Both the position numbers and the translations under genes were made by a program. The notes beneath the pieces are model-generated. The model was not told the DNA's origin, ran no database searches, and was given only the letters and a program-made list of their open reading frames with translations. A stretch of 36,096 nucleotides of DNA from an uncultured Gemmatimonadota bacterium. GTDB taxonomy: Bacteria > Gemmatimonadota > Gemmatimonadetes > Gemmatimonadales > GWC2-71-9. Numbering within the stretch: the first letter of the stretch is position 1; each line of letters opens with the position of its first letter. Location of the stretch: contig CAMPKP010000017.1 in NCBI GenBank assembly GCA_946887295.1, positions 1-36,096 of the forward strand, given 5' to 3'. This document shows positions 7,102 through 15,364 of the stretch, one piece after another.

Positions 7102-7106
7102 GCGGG

Positions 7107-7112
7107 CCCTCC
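7107..7112 (-). promoter_or_regulatory. Ribosome binding site fixing the TTG start of the epimerase
   Basis: GGAGGG on the minus strand, 5 nt before TTG at 7101. It rules out the longer upstream reading. Confidence 0.7.
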
Positions 7113-7155
7113 GGCAAAAATCGAGTGCAGTGATCAACTCTAGGAGAATAACATC

Positions 7156-7494
7156 ATGGCTGCGACCAACCACACGACCGTCCACGTCACCGACGCCTCG
7201 TTCGCGAGCGAGATCGAGCAGGCGAACGGCCTCGTCCTCGTGGACTTCTGGGCCACGTGGTGCGGTCCCTGCCAGATCGTCGCGCCGATCCTGGACCAGC
7301 TGGCCGGTGAGTACGTCGGCCGGGCCAAGGTGACCAAGGTCGACGTGGACGCCAATCAGCGCACTGCCATGCGGTTCAACGTCCGCTCCATTCCCAGCAT
7401 CCTGTTCTTCAAGGATGGACAGCACGTGGACACCGTGATCGGCGCGGTGCCCAAGGCCACGCTGGAAGGGAAGATCAAGCAGCACCTTCCCTGA
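7156..7494 (+). CDS. trxA: Thioredoxin
   Basis: A 112-residue cytoplasmic disulfide reductant. It carries the active site W35-C36-G-P-C39 after L-V-D-F-W-A-T, the cis-proline segment S-I-P80-S-I, and the closing L-F-F-K-D-G pattern of classical thioredoxin. There is no signal peptide. AGGAGA at 7142-7147, 8 nt before the ATG, supports the start. It is divergent from the epimerase with a 54-bp gap that must hold both promoters. The GC hairpin that follows before rsmI suggests that at least part of its transcription ends there. Confidence 0.95.
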   Translation: MAATNHTTVHVTDASFASEIEQANGLVLVDFWATWCGPCQIVAPILDQLAGEYVGRAKVTKVDVDANQRTAMRFNVRSIPSILFFKDGQHVDTVIGAVPKATLEGKIKQHLP

Positions 7495-7502
7495 AGCCAG
7501 CC

Positions 7503-7526
7503 GCGGGGCGGCCGCCGCCGCCCCGC
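7503..7526 (+). terminator. GC-rich hairpin between trxA and rsmI
   Basis: GCGGGGCGG (7503-7511) pairs with CCGCCCCGC (7518-7526) around a 6-nt loop, 8 bp after the trxA stop and just before the rsmI start at 7533. There is no T-run, so it could end part of the trxA transcripts or limit access to the rsmI start, which lacks a visible ribosome site. Confidence 0.45.
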
Positions 7527-7532
7527 CGAGCC

Positions 7533-8366
7533 ATGCCCGGTACCCTCTACGTCGTCGCCACCCCGCTCGGCAATCTGGGCGACCTCTCCCCGCGGGCGGC
7601 GGATGTGCTGCGGCAGGCCCCGGTGGTCGCGGCCGAGGACACCCGCCGGACCCGGGGGCTCTTGAGTCACCTCGGGGCCTCGCCCACGCTGCTCAGCTTT
7701 CACGCCCACTCCCGCGGCAGCCGTCTGGAGACTCTGCTCGAGATCCTCGATGACGGGCGCGACGTCGCCCTCGTCACCGACGCGGGCACCCCCGGCGTCA
7801 GCGATCCCGGCGCCGATCTCGTCGCGGCCGCGCGCGCGGCGGGCGTTACCGTGGTGCCGATCCCCGGACCTTCGGCGGTAGCGACCGCTCTCTCCGCCGC
7901 GGGAATCCCGGCCGACCGCTACGTCTTCATGGGCTTCGTTCCGCGGAAGGGTGCGGAGCGTACCCGCATGCTGGCGCGGGCGGCCGCGGAGGAGTGGACC
8001 GTCGTCTTCTTCGAGGCCCCCTCCAGACTCGTGCCGTTGCTCTCCGATCTGGCAGCAGTGGCGGGACAGGGCCGGCGGGCCCTGGTCGCGCGCGAGCTGA
8101 CCAAGCTGCACGAGGAGCTGCGGGCCGGAACTCTGGCGGAGCTGGCGGATTATTATTCGGAGACCTCCCCGAGGGGAGAGCTCACCATCGTGATGGAAGG
8201 GACCGGGACGCCGCCCGCGCCGCCGGACCGCACCGCCGACGCGATGGAGGAGGCCGCGGCGCTCCTGGCGCAGGGCCTTACGCGGCGCGAGGTCGCCCGC
8301 CGGCTGACCGAGACTCTGGGGTTGCCGCGCAATGACGCCTACCGACTGGTGATGGGACTGCCCTAG
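7533..8366 (+). CDS. rsmI: 16S rRNA (cytidine-1402-2'-O)-methyltransferase RsmI
   Basis: Methylates the ribose of C1402 in the decoding centre of 16S rRNA using SAM. The 277-residue product has the tetrapyrrole-methylase fold marks of RsmI: L-Y-V-V-A-T-P-L-G-N-L-G-D-L at the start, A-A-E-D-T-R-R-T, V-T-D-A-G-T-P-G-V-S-D-P-G, then I-P-G-P-S-A-V-A-T-A-L and F-F-E-A-P-S-R-L. The C-terminal helical domain ends in L-P-R-N-D-A-Y-R-L-V-M, usual for RsmI. ATG at 7533 directly gives the family's N-terminus. Its TAG ends one base before the ATG of the DUF4159 gene, so it is transcribed into the envelope-gene run that follows; that link may be only positional. Confidence 0.95.
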   Translation: MPGTLYVVATPLGNLGDLSPRAADVLRQAPVVAAEDTRRTRGLLSHLGASPTLLSFHAHSRGSRLETLLEILDDGRDVALVTDAGTPGVSDPGADLVAAARAAGVTVVPIPGPSAVATALSAAGIPADRYVFMGFVPRKGAERTRMLARAAAEEWTVVFFEAPSRLVPLLSDLAAVAGQGRRALVARELTKLHEELRAGTLAELADYYSETSPRGELTIVMEGTGTPPAPPDRTADAMEEAAALLAQGLTRREVARRLTETLGLPRNDAYRLVMGLP

Positions 8367-9056
8367 ATGCTGCGTGCCGCCGCCTTGCTCCTGTGGGGTC
8401 TGGTCGTCACCGGCTCGGCCGCCGCGCAGGGGCCGGCCGAGGCGGCGGACGCCGGCGCTCGGATGACGATCGGCCGGCTGCACTACGACGGTGGCGGCGA
8501 CTGGTACGCCAATCCCTCCAGCCTTCCCAATCTGCTCGAGGCCATCCGAACGCGTACCCGGTTGCGGGTCGCTCCCCAGGAGCGCGTCGTCACGCTGCAT
8601 GACGACGACCTCTGGAACCTTCCCTACATCTATATGACCGGACACGGGAACGTTCACTGGAGCGACGACGACCTCGCGACGCTGCGGCGGTATCTCCGGC
8701 AGGGCGGATTCCTGCACGTGGACGACAACTACGGGATGGACGCGTCGGTGCGGCGGGAGCTGGCGCGGCTCTTTCCGGGGGAGAAGCTGGCCGAAGTCCC
8801 CCTCGACCATCCCGTCTACCGTCTGGTCTACGATTTCCCCAAGGGCATTCCCAAGATCCACGAGCACGACAAGAAGCCGGCCCAGGGGTTCGGGATCTTT
8901 CTCGACGGGAGGCTTGCGGTCTTCTACTCCTATCAGACCGACCTTGGTGACGGCTGGGAGGATCCCGAGGTGCACCGCGACCCGCCCGAGAAGCGCGAGG
9001 CCGCGCTGCGCATGGGCGTGAACCTCTTCGCCTACGCCGTGGGCTACGGACAGTGA
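8367..9056 (+). CDS. DUF4159-family exported protein (GATase/ThuA-like fold)
   Basis: A 229-residue protein with a cleavable signal peptide ending around A-A-A-Q (residue 21). The body matches the DUF4159 pattern: I-G-R-L-H-Y-D-G-G-G-D-W-Y-A-N-P (35-50), Y-M-T-G-H-G (90-94), L-R-Q-G-G-F-L-H-V-D-D-N-Y-G (110-123), then F-P-G-E-K-L and H-P-V-Y. The G-H-G and G-G-F-L-H-V-D-D parts resemble class-I glutamine-amidotransferase-like folds that have lost the catalytic triad; no nucleophilic Cys is seen. Its biochemical role is unknown. It is sandwiched: its ATG follows the rsmI stop immediately, and its TGA overlaps the GTG of the DUF4175 gene. DUF4159 genes often neighbour membrane-complex genes of the Bat/MoxR type in Bacteroidota, but no MoxR gene is seen here. 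Confidence 0.8.
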   Translation: MLRAAALLLWGLVVTGSAAAQGPAEAADAGARMTIGRLHYDGGGDWYANPSSLPNLLEAIRTRTRLRVAPQERVVTLHDDDLWNLPYIYMTGHGNVHWSDDDLATLRRYLRQGGFLHVDDNYGMDASVRRELARLFPGEKLAEVPLDHPVYRLVYDFPKGIPKIHEHDKKPAQGFGIFLDGRLAVFYSYQTDLGDGWEDPEVHRDPPEKREAALRMGVNLFAYAVGYGQ

Positions 9057-12000
9057 GCGGCGTCGCCACCAGCCGGGCGCTACAGCGGCTCTCCCGGCCG
9101 CTCCGACTCCGTGCGCGCGCCGGGTGGCTCGCTCTGGGCATCGGGTCCGCGGCGCTGCTGCTCGGCCTCGCCGCGTGGGCCGTGCGCCTCGGATGGATCG
9201 AGGCGCCGCACTGGGTCCTGGTCGCGTGGCTCGCCGTAGGCGGCGCCCTGCTGCTGGTGGCTCGTCTCGCCTGGGGCGCGCTGCGGTCGCTCTCCCAGGC
9301 GCGGGTGGCTACCCGGCTGGAGGAGCTGGGCGCCTGGCGGCGGGGAACGCTCACCGCCCTCCTGGAGCAGCCCGCCGCGGGCACCAGCGATTCGCTGCTG
9401 GCCCAGGCCGACGCGGCGCAGGCGAGCGAAGTGGATCGGCGCGGCCGCGCGGCCGCGGGTCCTCTGGCGCGCCCGGTCCGGGCCGTCGGCCTCGCCGGGC
9501 TCGGCGTGCTCCTGCTGGGGATCGCGGCCTTCACGTCTGCGGGCCCGACGGGAGGAGCGGCATCGGCGCTTTGGCATCCGGTCCGGGCCTGGAGGGCCAT
9601 CGTCGCGCCGGTGCGGATCAGCGCCGACCGCGGCGTGGTGGATCACGGGGATTCAGTGAGCTTCGGGGTCGAGGCCGTCGGCCGGCGGCTCGCCACGCTC
9701 TGGCTGCGGACTCCGGGGGAGGAGTGGCGCCCGCGCGCCCTGCGCCTCGACTCGCTGGGGCGCGCCCGCGTCTGGAGCGGCGCGCTCGTCAGTGACGTCT
9801 ACGCGCGTGTGACCAGTGGTACCCGGGCCTCGGATACCGTCCTCGTCGAAGTCCGGCTGCCGGTATTCCTGGGCGACCTCACGGTGACGGCGCACTATCC
9901 GGCCTACCTCGACCTCGAGGCCGAGCCGGTCCCCACCAACGGGGACACCCTGCTGCTGCCGGCCGGGACCCGTCTGGAGACCAAGGGCGCTGCGACCGCG
10001 CCGCTCTCCTCCGCCGCGTGGGAAGCGGGCTCACGCAGGGAAACGCTGACCGTGGACGGCGGCGCTTTCTCCGGCGGCTTCGTGCCGCCGGCGACGGGCG
10101 AGTACCGGCTGACCCTCGCCAGCGCGGACGGCGCGCCGCTTGCCGGCGACACGGTGCGTCTCGCGGTGCGCGTGGTGGCGGACAGCGCTCCCGCGGTCGA
10201 GATCCCCGTGCCCGGCGCTGACACCCTGGCGCCGCTGAGCCTCCAGGTGCCGCTCGTCGTCGACGTGCGGGACGATTACGGCATCACGGCGGTCACCGTG
10301 ATCAGCCGGCGGATCAGCCGCCTCGGCATAGTGGACTCCGCCGCCCGGGACATGCTCCCGGTCCCCAGCGAGCGCCCCGACCGCGCGATCCTTACTCACA
10401 CGCTCGAGCTCAACCGCCGGGGGCTGCTGCCCGGCGATACGGTACGCTATTACGCCGTGGCGGCGGACAACACGCCGCAGCGGCAGAGCGGCCGCTCCCG
10501 CGAGTACGTGCTCCGGCTTCCCACGATGAGCGAGGTCCGGGCCGCGCAGAGGGCGGCCTCGGAGGACGTGAGCAGTCAGCTCGACTCCATCGCGCAGGGG
10601 AGCCGCCGGCTCGAGCGGCAGACCGAGGACCTCGCGCGCGAGCGGCCGCGAGCCGGCACCAGGGGGGAGCGCGACGAGAAGTCCCTCTCCTTCGAGCGGT
10701 CGAAGCGTGCCGAGGCGGTCGCCAAAGGTCAGCAGGAGCTGTTCCGCCAGGCGGAGGAGCTGAAGCAATCGCTGGAGGCGCTGCGGCAGAGCGCCGAGGC
10801 GGCAGGGGTCGGCGACTCGGCCTGGCAGCGGCAGCTCCAGGAGATTCGCGAGCAGCTGGAGCGGGCGCTCTCGCCGGAGCTGCGCGAGCGCCTCAACGCG
10901 CTGCAGCGCGCGCTGCAGGATCTGGACGCCGACCAGGCGAAGGAGGCGCTCGAGCGCCTGGCCGAGGCGCAGCGTGAGATGCGTGAGGCGCTGGAGCGCA
11001 GCCGGGAGCTGTTCAAGCGCGCGGCCATGGAGGGCGACCTCGCTAACCTCACCCAGGAATCGCGGGAGCTGTCCCGTGAGCAGCGCCAGTGGAACGAGCA
11101 GATCGGAGCCGCGGACAGCGCGCGTGCGGCTGCGGCGGAGCGCGATCTCGCCGCACGCACCGATTCGCTGTCCCAGGGCCTGGAGCGGCTCGGCAAGCAG
11201 ATGGAGGCCGAGGCGCGGGAGCAGCGGATGGAGTCTGCGGCGCGGCAGGCAAAGCAGGCGGCGGGCGAGATGAGCCGGGCGGCCCGGTCCGCGCAGCAGG
11301 GCCGGCGCGCTCCCGCGAAGGAGCAAGGGGAGAAGGCGGCGCAGTCGCTCGAGCCCCTCGGCGAGCAGCTTCAGCGCGAGCGCGAGCAGATGCAGCAGCA
11401 GTGGCGGCGGGAGGTGACGCAGGCGCTGGACCAGGCACTCGCCGAGACGGGCCGGCTGGCCGAGCGCCAGCTCGCGGTGCAGGAGGCGCTGCGAAGCGGT
11501 GCCGAGGCGGGGGCGGAGCTGCGGGCGGAGCAGGGGGCGATCGAGGAGGGGGTGCAGCGTCTGCTCGAGCAGGTCCGCAAGACGGCCGGGAAGAACGCCC
11601 TGGTGCCGGCGCAGATCGGCGGAGCGCTGGGCGGCGCCCAGATTCAGATGCAGAAGACGCGGGAGGCCATCGCCTCGGCGATGCCCAATGCGCGCGAGGG
11701 CGCGGAGCAGGCGGGGGGCGCCGTGGACGCGCTCAACGCGGCGGCGCACCAGCTCCTGCGCGCGCGGGGGGACGTATCCGGGTCGGCCTCGGGATCGGGT
11801 CTGGCCGAAGCGATGGAGCGCATGGCCGAACTGGCCAAGCAGCAGGGCGGCCTCGGGCAGCAGGCCGCCGGCATGCTGCCGATGATGGGCTCGGCGGGCA
11901 TCCAGCAGGAGCTGAGGCGTCTGGCCGACAAGCAGCGCGCCTTGGCCGAGGAGCTTCAGCGCATGCAGGGGCAGGGCAACATGCCCGGCGCCGGCGAGCT

Positions 12001-12328
12001 GGCCGACGAGGCCAAGGACCTGGCCCGCCGGCTCGACGCCGGCAGGCTCGATCGCCAGGTCGTGGAGCGGCAGGAGCGGCTGTTCCGCCGCATGCTCGAC
12101 GCGGGCCGGACCCTCCAGGGCAAGGAGGAGGACCAGCAGAAGGAGCGACAGAGCACGACCGCCACCGGAGACAGCGTCAGGCTTCCCCCGGCGCTCCGCG
12201 CCAGGCTCGCCGCGGAGGACGGCCGGCTCCGGGTTCCCACCTGGGACGAGCTCCAGCGCCTCTCTCCGGAGGAGCGCAGGCTGGTGGTAGATTACTTCCG
12301 CCGCCTCTCCGAGTCCTCCGCGAGGTAA
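9053..12328 (+). CDS. DUF4175-family large membrane-anchored coiled-coil protein
   Basis: A 1091-residue protein with three predicted membrane helices near the N-terminus (about residues 23-47, 54-75 and 143-161). A beta-rich exported-looking region follows to about 490, with Ig-like stretches (for example L-G-D-L-T-V-T-A-H-Y-P-A-Y-L and T-G-E-Y-R-L-T-L-A). From about 492 to 1060 the sequence is almost purely Glu/Arg/Gln/Ala/Leu, a very long coiled coil. A Gly/Met-rich break lies near 940 (Q-A-A-G-M-L-P-M-M-G). The last 30 residues are a compact tail ending in L-S-P-E-E-R-R-L-V-V-D-Y-F-R-R-L. The pattern matches DUF4175, whose function is not established. The GTG start overlaps the DUF4159 stop (GTGA) and the TPR gene follows after 4 bp, so the products are probably made together and may assemble in the envelope. 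Confidence 0.8.
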   Translation: MSGVATSRALQRLSRPLRLRARAGWLALGIGSAALLLGLAAWAVRLGWIEAPHWVLVAWLAVGGALLLVARLAWGALRSLSQARVATRLEELGAWRRGTLTALLEQPAAGTSDSLLAQADAAQASEVDRRGRAAAGPLARPVRAVGLAGLGVLLLGIAAFTSAGPTGGAASALWHPVRAWRAIVAPVRISADRGVVDHGDSVSFGVEAVGRRLATLWLRTPGEEWRPRALRLDSLGRARVWSGALVSDVYARVTSGTRASDTVLVEVRLPVFLGDLTVTAHYPAYLDLEAEPVPTNGDTLLLPAGTRLETKGAATAPLSSAAWEAGSRRETLTVDGGAFSGGFVPPATGEYRLTLASADGAPLAGDTVRLAVRVVADSAPAVEIPVPGADTLAPLSLQVPLVVDVRDDYGITAVTVISRRISRLGIVDSAARDMLPVPSERPDRAILTHTLELNRRGLLPGDTVRYYAVAADNTPQRQSGRSREYVLRLPTMSEVRAAQRAASEDVSSQLDSIAQGSRRLERQTEDLARERPRAGTRGERDEKSLSFERSKRAEAVAKGQQELFRQAEELKQSLEALRQSAEAAGVGDSAWQRQLQEIREQLERALSPELRERLNALQRALQDLDADQAKEALERLAEAQREMREALERSRELFKRAAMEGDLANLTQESRELSREQRQWNEQIGAADSARAAAAERDLAARTDSLSQGLERLGKQMEAEAREQRMESAARQAKQAAGEMSRAARSAQQGRRAPAKEQGEKAAQSLEPLGEQLQREREQMQQQWRREVTQALDQALAETGRLAERQLAVQEALRSGAEAGAELRAEQGAIEEGVQRLLEQVRKTAGKNALVPAQIGGALGGAQIQMQKTREAIASAMPNAREGAEQAGGAVDALNAAAHQLLRARGDVSGSASGSGLAEAMERMAELAKQQGGLGQQAAGMLPMMGSAGIQQELRRLADKQRALAEELQRMQGQGNMPGAGELADEAKDLARRLDAGRLDRQVVERQERLFRRMLDAGRTLQGKEEDQQKERQSTTATGDSVRLPPALRARLAAEDGRLRVPTWDELQRLSPEERRLVVDYFRRLSESSAR

Positions 12329-12332
12329 CCCG

Positions 12333-14075
12333 ATGTCCGCGCTCCACCCCGCCAAGCGCCTGCTCATCCTGTGCCTGCTCTGCACCTCGCCGGCCGGTGC
12401 CGTGGCGCAGCAGGCCACCATGCCCCGGGCCTTCGAGCTGGAGCGGCGGGGGAACTACGAGGCGGCGGCCGAGGCCTATCGAGCTATCCTCTCGGCGAAG
12501 CCGGGCGACGTCTCCGCGCTGCTCGGGCTCGAGCGCGTGCTGCTGCCGCTCAACCGGAGCGCGGACATCGTGCCCGATGTCCGCGCGGCCCTCGCGGCCA
12601 GCCCTTCGAGCCCCGCCCTGTACGGCGTGGCGCTGCGGGCCTGGGGCGCGGCCGATCAGCCGGACAGCATGCGCGCCGTGGCGGAGCGCTGGGCGAAGGT
12701 GGCGCCGGCGGACGAGGCGCCGTACCGCGAGTGGGGGGCGGCCGCGATGGCGGCGCGCCAGCGCGACGCCGCGCTGGAGGCCTATCGGCTCGGAAGAGAG
12801 CGTCTGGGACGGAGCGATGTGCTCGCGGCGGAGGTGGCGCAGCTGGCCGTCTCCGACGGTGACTATGCCACCGCGGCGCGCGAGTGGCTGCCCGCCGTGC
12901 GTCGCCTTCCGGGCTACCGCGTGACGGCGGTCGCGACACTGGGCCACGCGCCCGCCTCCAAGCGCCCCGAGGTGCTCCGGATTCTCTCGGCCGAGCAGGA
13001 CTTTACGGCGCGCCGCATCGAATCGGAGCTGCGGGTGAAGTGGGGCGATCCGATCGGCGGGCTGGCATCGCTGGAGTCGGGCCTGAGCCAGGGGCAAGGG
13101 CAGGGAGTCGAGGCTTTGCGCGGGCTGGTGGAGCAGCTCCGGATGCAGCGCTCCCGCGATGCCCTGCTGGCGCAGGGCCGGGCCCTGGAGGCGATCGCCG
13201 CCCGAGTGCCCGGGTCCCACGCGTCCCGGGCGCGCCTCGAGGCGGCGCAGGCATACTCCGCTGCGGGCGATCGCGACGCCGCGCGCCGGATGCTCTCGGG
13301 CCTCGCGGATGACCGCGGGGCGCCGGGCGCGGTTTCATCGGGCGCGGCTGCGGCGCTCCTCGGAGTGCTCATCGCGGAAGACAAGCTGGACGAGGCGGGC
13401 CGTCGCATGGCCGCACTGCGCCCGCAGCTGAGCGGCGAGGAGTATGGCCGGCTGTCGCGCGACCTGGTCACGGCGTACATCCGGAAGGGCGAGCTCGATC
13501 GGGCGGACTCGATGCTGGGCCGGGACAGCACGATCGAGGGATTCGCGCTCGCCGGCCGCATCAAGCTGTTCCGCGGGGACCTGAGCGGGTCGGTGGAGAG
13601 CTTCAAGCAGGCAGGTCCGTACGCGGGCGATCGCGCCGAGTCGACCCGGCGAACGGTGCTGCTCGCGCTGCTGCAGTCCATCGAGGCCGACACCCTGCGG
13701 CCGCTGGGGGAGGCTCTGCTTCGGCTGGAGCAGGGCGATACGACGCGCGCGGTATCGGAGCTCGAGGCGGTCGCGAACGATCTCCCTCCCGGCAAGGGTG
13801 GCGCGGAGGTGCGTCTCCTCGCCGGCCGGCTGGCCGCGGCCGAAGGGGATCCGGATCTGGCCGAGCGCCTGTACCGTGAGGCGGCCTCGAAGGACGCTCC
13901 GACCACGGCGCCGGCCGCCGAGCTGGCACTGGCCGAGCTCATGCTGGACGCGCGACGCACCGCCGAGGCCGTGACCCAGCTGGAGCACCTCATCCTGACC
14001 TATCCCGAGAGCGCCCTCGTCCCTCAGGCGCGGCGCGCGCTCGACGTCGCGCGCGGCGCGGTGCCCCGGACATGA
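12333..14075 (+). CDS. Exported tetratricopeptide-repeat protein
   Basis: A 580-residue protein with an N-terminal signal peptide (hydrophobic L-L-I-L-C-L-L-C-T, cleavage near A-V-A-Q at 26). The rest is helical repeats. Recognisable TPR units include A-F-E-L-E-R-R-G-N-Y-E-A-A-A-E-A-Y-R-A-I-L (residues 33-53) and, near the C-terminus, A-E-G-D-P-D-L-A-E-R-L-Y-R-E-A-A-S and T-A-E-A-V-T-Q-L-E-H-L-I-L-T-Y-P-E-S-A-L-V-P-Q-A-R-R-A-L, which resembles the BamD/YbgF type. No catalytic motif is seen; the likely role is a periplasmic scaffold. Its stop overlaps the ATG of the next gene (ATGA). Placed between a giant coiled-coil protein and a Tat substrate, it may hold these partners together; this is inference. 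Confidence 0.75.
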   Translation: MSALHPAKRLLILCLLCTSPAGAVAQQATMPRAFELERRGNYEAAAEAYRAILSAKPGDVSALLGLERVLLPLNRSADIVPDVRAALAASPSSPALYGVALRAWGAADQPDSMRAVAERWAKVAPADEAPYREWGAAAMAARQRDAALEAYRLGRERLGRSDVLAAEVAQLAVSDGDYATAAREWLPAVRRLPGYRVTAVATLGHAPASKRPEVLRILSAEQDFTARRIESELRVKWGDPIGGLASLESGLSQGQGQGVEALRGLVEQLRMQRSRDALLAQGRALEAIAARVPGSHASRARLEAAQAYSAAGDRDAARRMLSGLADDRGAPGAVSSGAAAALLGVLIAEDKLDEAGRRMAALRPQLSGEEYGRLSRDLVTAYIRKGELDRADSMLGRDSTIEGFALAGRIKLFRGDLSGSVESFKQAGPYAGDRAESTRRTVLLALLQSIEADTLRPLGEALLRLEQGDTTRAVSELEAVANDLPPGKGGAEVRLLAGRLAAAEGDPDLAERLYREAASKDAPTTAPAAELALAELMLDARRTAEAVTQLEHLILTYPESALVPQARRALDVARGAVPRT

Positions 14076-15364
14076 AGCGCCGGGAGTTCGTCGTCCGCAC
14101 GTCGGCGGGACTGGCCGCGCTCGCGCCGCGGCTCCCCTGGTGGCTCGGGTCTCGGAGTGCCGCACCCTGGCTGCTGGTTCCGATGGACGATTCCCAGACC
14201 GACCATCTCAAGGCCTACGGCCTGGCGTTCCGCCTGCTCGAGCGAGGCGGCAAGGCGGAGTGGTTCCTGAACTATCGCGGGGGTGCGTTCCTGCTCCCGG
14301 CGGACGGCGCGACCAGCCGCGACGCGGCGCTGGCGGGCGTGGCCACCGAGCCGCTGGACGACGCGCGCCTGGTCGAGGTCAGGGGGGAGATCCACAGCGG
14401 TAACATGGACGCGGTGCCGCTGGAGAAGGCGCCCAAGGTCGCGGTGTACGCACCCCCGAACGCTCCGCCCTGGGACGACGCGGTGACGATGGCGCTCAAC
14501 TACGCCGGCATCAAGTTCGAGAAGATCTGGGACCCCGAGGTGGCCGCGCAGGGGCTCCGCGGCTACGACTGGCTGCACCTGCACCACGAGGATTTCACGG
14601 GCCAGTACTCGAAGTTCTTCCTGAACTACGCCGGCGCCCCCTGGCTGACGGATATGGTGGAGCAGAACCGCAAGATCGCGCGCGCACTCGGGTACCCGTC
14701 CGTGCCCGCGGAGAAGCGGGCGGTCTCGGTCGCGATCGCGCAGTTCGTGGAGCGCGGAGGATTTCTGTTCGCCATGTGCACCGCGACCGAGACGCTCGAC
14801 CTCGCGCTCGCGGCGGACGGGGTGGACATCGCCGCCGCGTACGCCGACGGCACGCCGATGGACCCCAACGCCACCGCGGCGATGCGCTGGGACCGGTCGC
14901 TCGCCTTCCAGGATGCCCGTCTGGAGCTGAGCCCCACCACGCCGGTCTACTCCGACATCGACGGCCACCAGGTGAACTCGCCCGACCGGCGCCAGCCGCT
15001 GGGATCCTTCACGCTCTTCAACTTCAGCGCCAAGATCGACCCGGTGGCCACGATGCTGGTGCAGAGCCATCGCCAGGTCATACCGGACTTCTACGGTCTC
15101 ACCACCAGCTTCCTCCGCAAGCGCCTGAAGCCCAGCGTGACCGTGCTGGCGGAGGAGACGGGAGCGCCGTGGGTGAAATACATTCACGGCGAGCGGGGGC
15201 AGGGCACCTGGACCTTCTTCGGGGGGCACGATCCGGAGGACCCGCAGCACCAGATCGGCGATGCGCCGACCGATCTCTCGCTGCATCCGCACTCGCCGGG
15301 GTACCGGCTGATCCTCAACAACGTGCTGTTCCCCGCCGCCAAGAAGAAAGAGCTCAAGACTTGA
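14072..15364 (+). CDS. Tat-type exported GATase-like protein, often labelled 'asparagine synthetase B' (function unknown)
   Basis: A 430-residue protein. The N-terminus M-K-R-R-E-F-V-V-R-T-S-A-G-L-A-A-L-A has a twin-arginine-like signal, so it is probably exported folded. The mature part begins W-L-L-V-P-M-D-D-S-Q-T-D-H-L-K-A-Y-G, then F-L-N-Y-R-G-G-A-F-L-L-P. Families with this start in Bacteroidota are commonly named asparagine synthetase B, but it has neither the Cys2 N-terminus nor the S-G-G-L-D-S motif of AsnB, so that name is misleading. V-A-V-Y-A-P-P-N (start of a Rossmann-like half), Y-D-W-L-H-L-H-H-E-D-F and F-V-E-R-G-G-F-L-F-A-M-C-T-A-T-E look like a ThuA/GATase-like fold with a possible Cys nucleophile in A-M-C-T. 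It overlaps the TPR gene and the next gene by 4 bp each. Confidence 0.7.
   Translation: MKRREFVVRTSAGLAALAPRLPWWLGSRSAAPWLLVPMDDSQTDHLKAYGLAFRLLERGGKAEWFLNYRGGAFLLPADGATSRDAALAGVATEPLDDARLVEVRGEIHSGNMDAVPLEKAPKVAVYAPPNAPPWDDAVTMALNYAGIKFEKIWDPEVAAQGLRGYDWLHLHHEDFTGQYSKFFLNYAGAPWLTDMVEQNRKIARALGYPSVPAEKRAVSVAIAQFVERGGFLFAMCTATETLDLALAADGVDIAAAYADGTPMDPNATAAMRWDRSLAFQDARLELSPTTPVYSDIDGHQVNSPDRRQPLGSFTLFNFSAKIDPVATMLVQSHRQVIPDFYGLTTSFLRKRLKPSVTVLAEETGAPWVKYIHGERGQGTWTFFGGHDPEDPQHQIGDAPTDLSLHPHSPGYRLILNNVLFPAAKKKELKT

Noticed and set aside
7356..8975. Long minus-strand frame (539 codons) opposite trxA, rsmI and DUF4159
   Set aside because: Shadow of well-recognised genes, with Arg/Gly/His-rich low-complexity translation.
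10031..12421. Minus-strand frame (796 codons) opposite the DUF4175 coiled coil
   Set aside because: The complement of a Glu/Gln/Arg-rich repeat gives a Leu/Arg-rich open frame; no signal, motif or start context.
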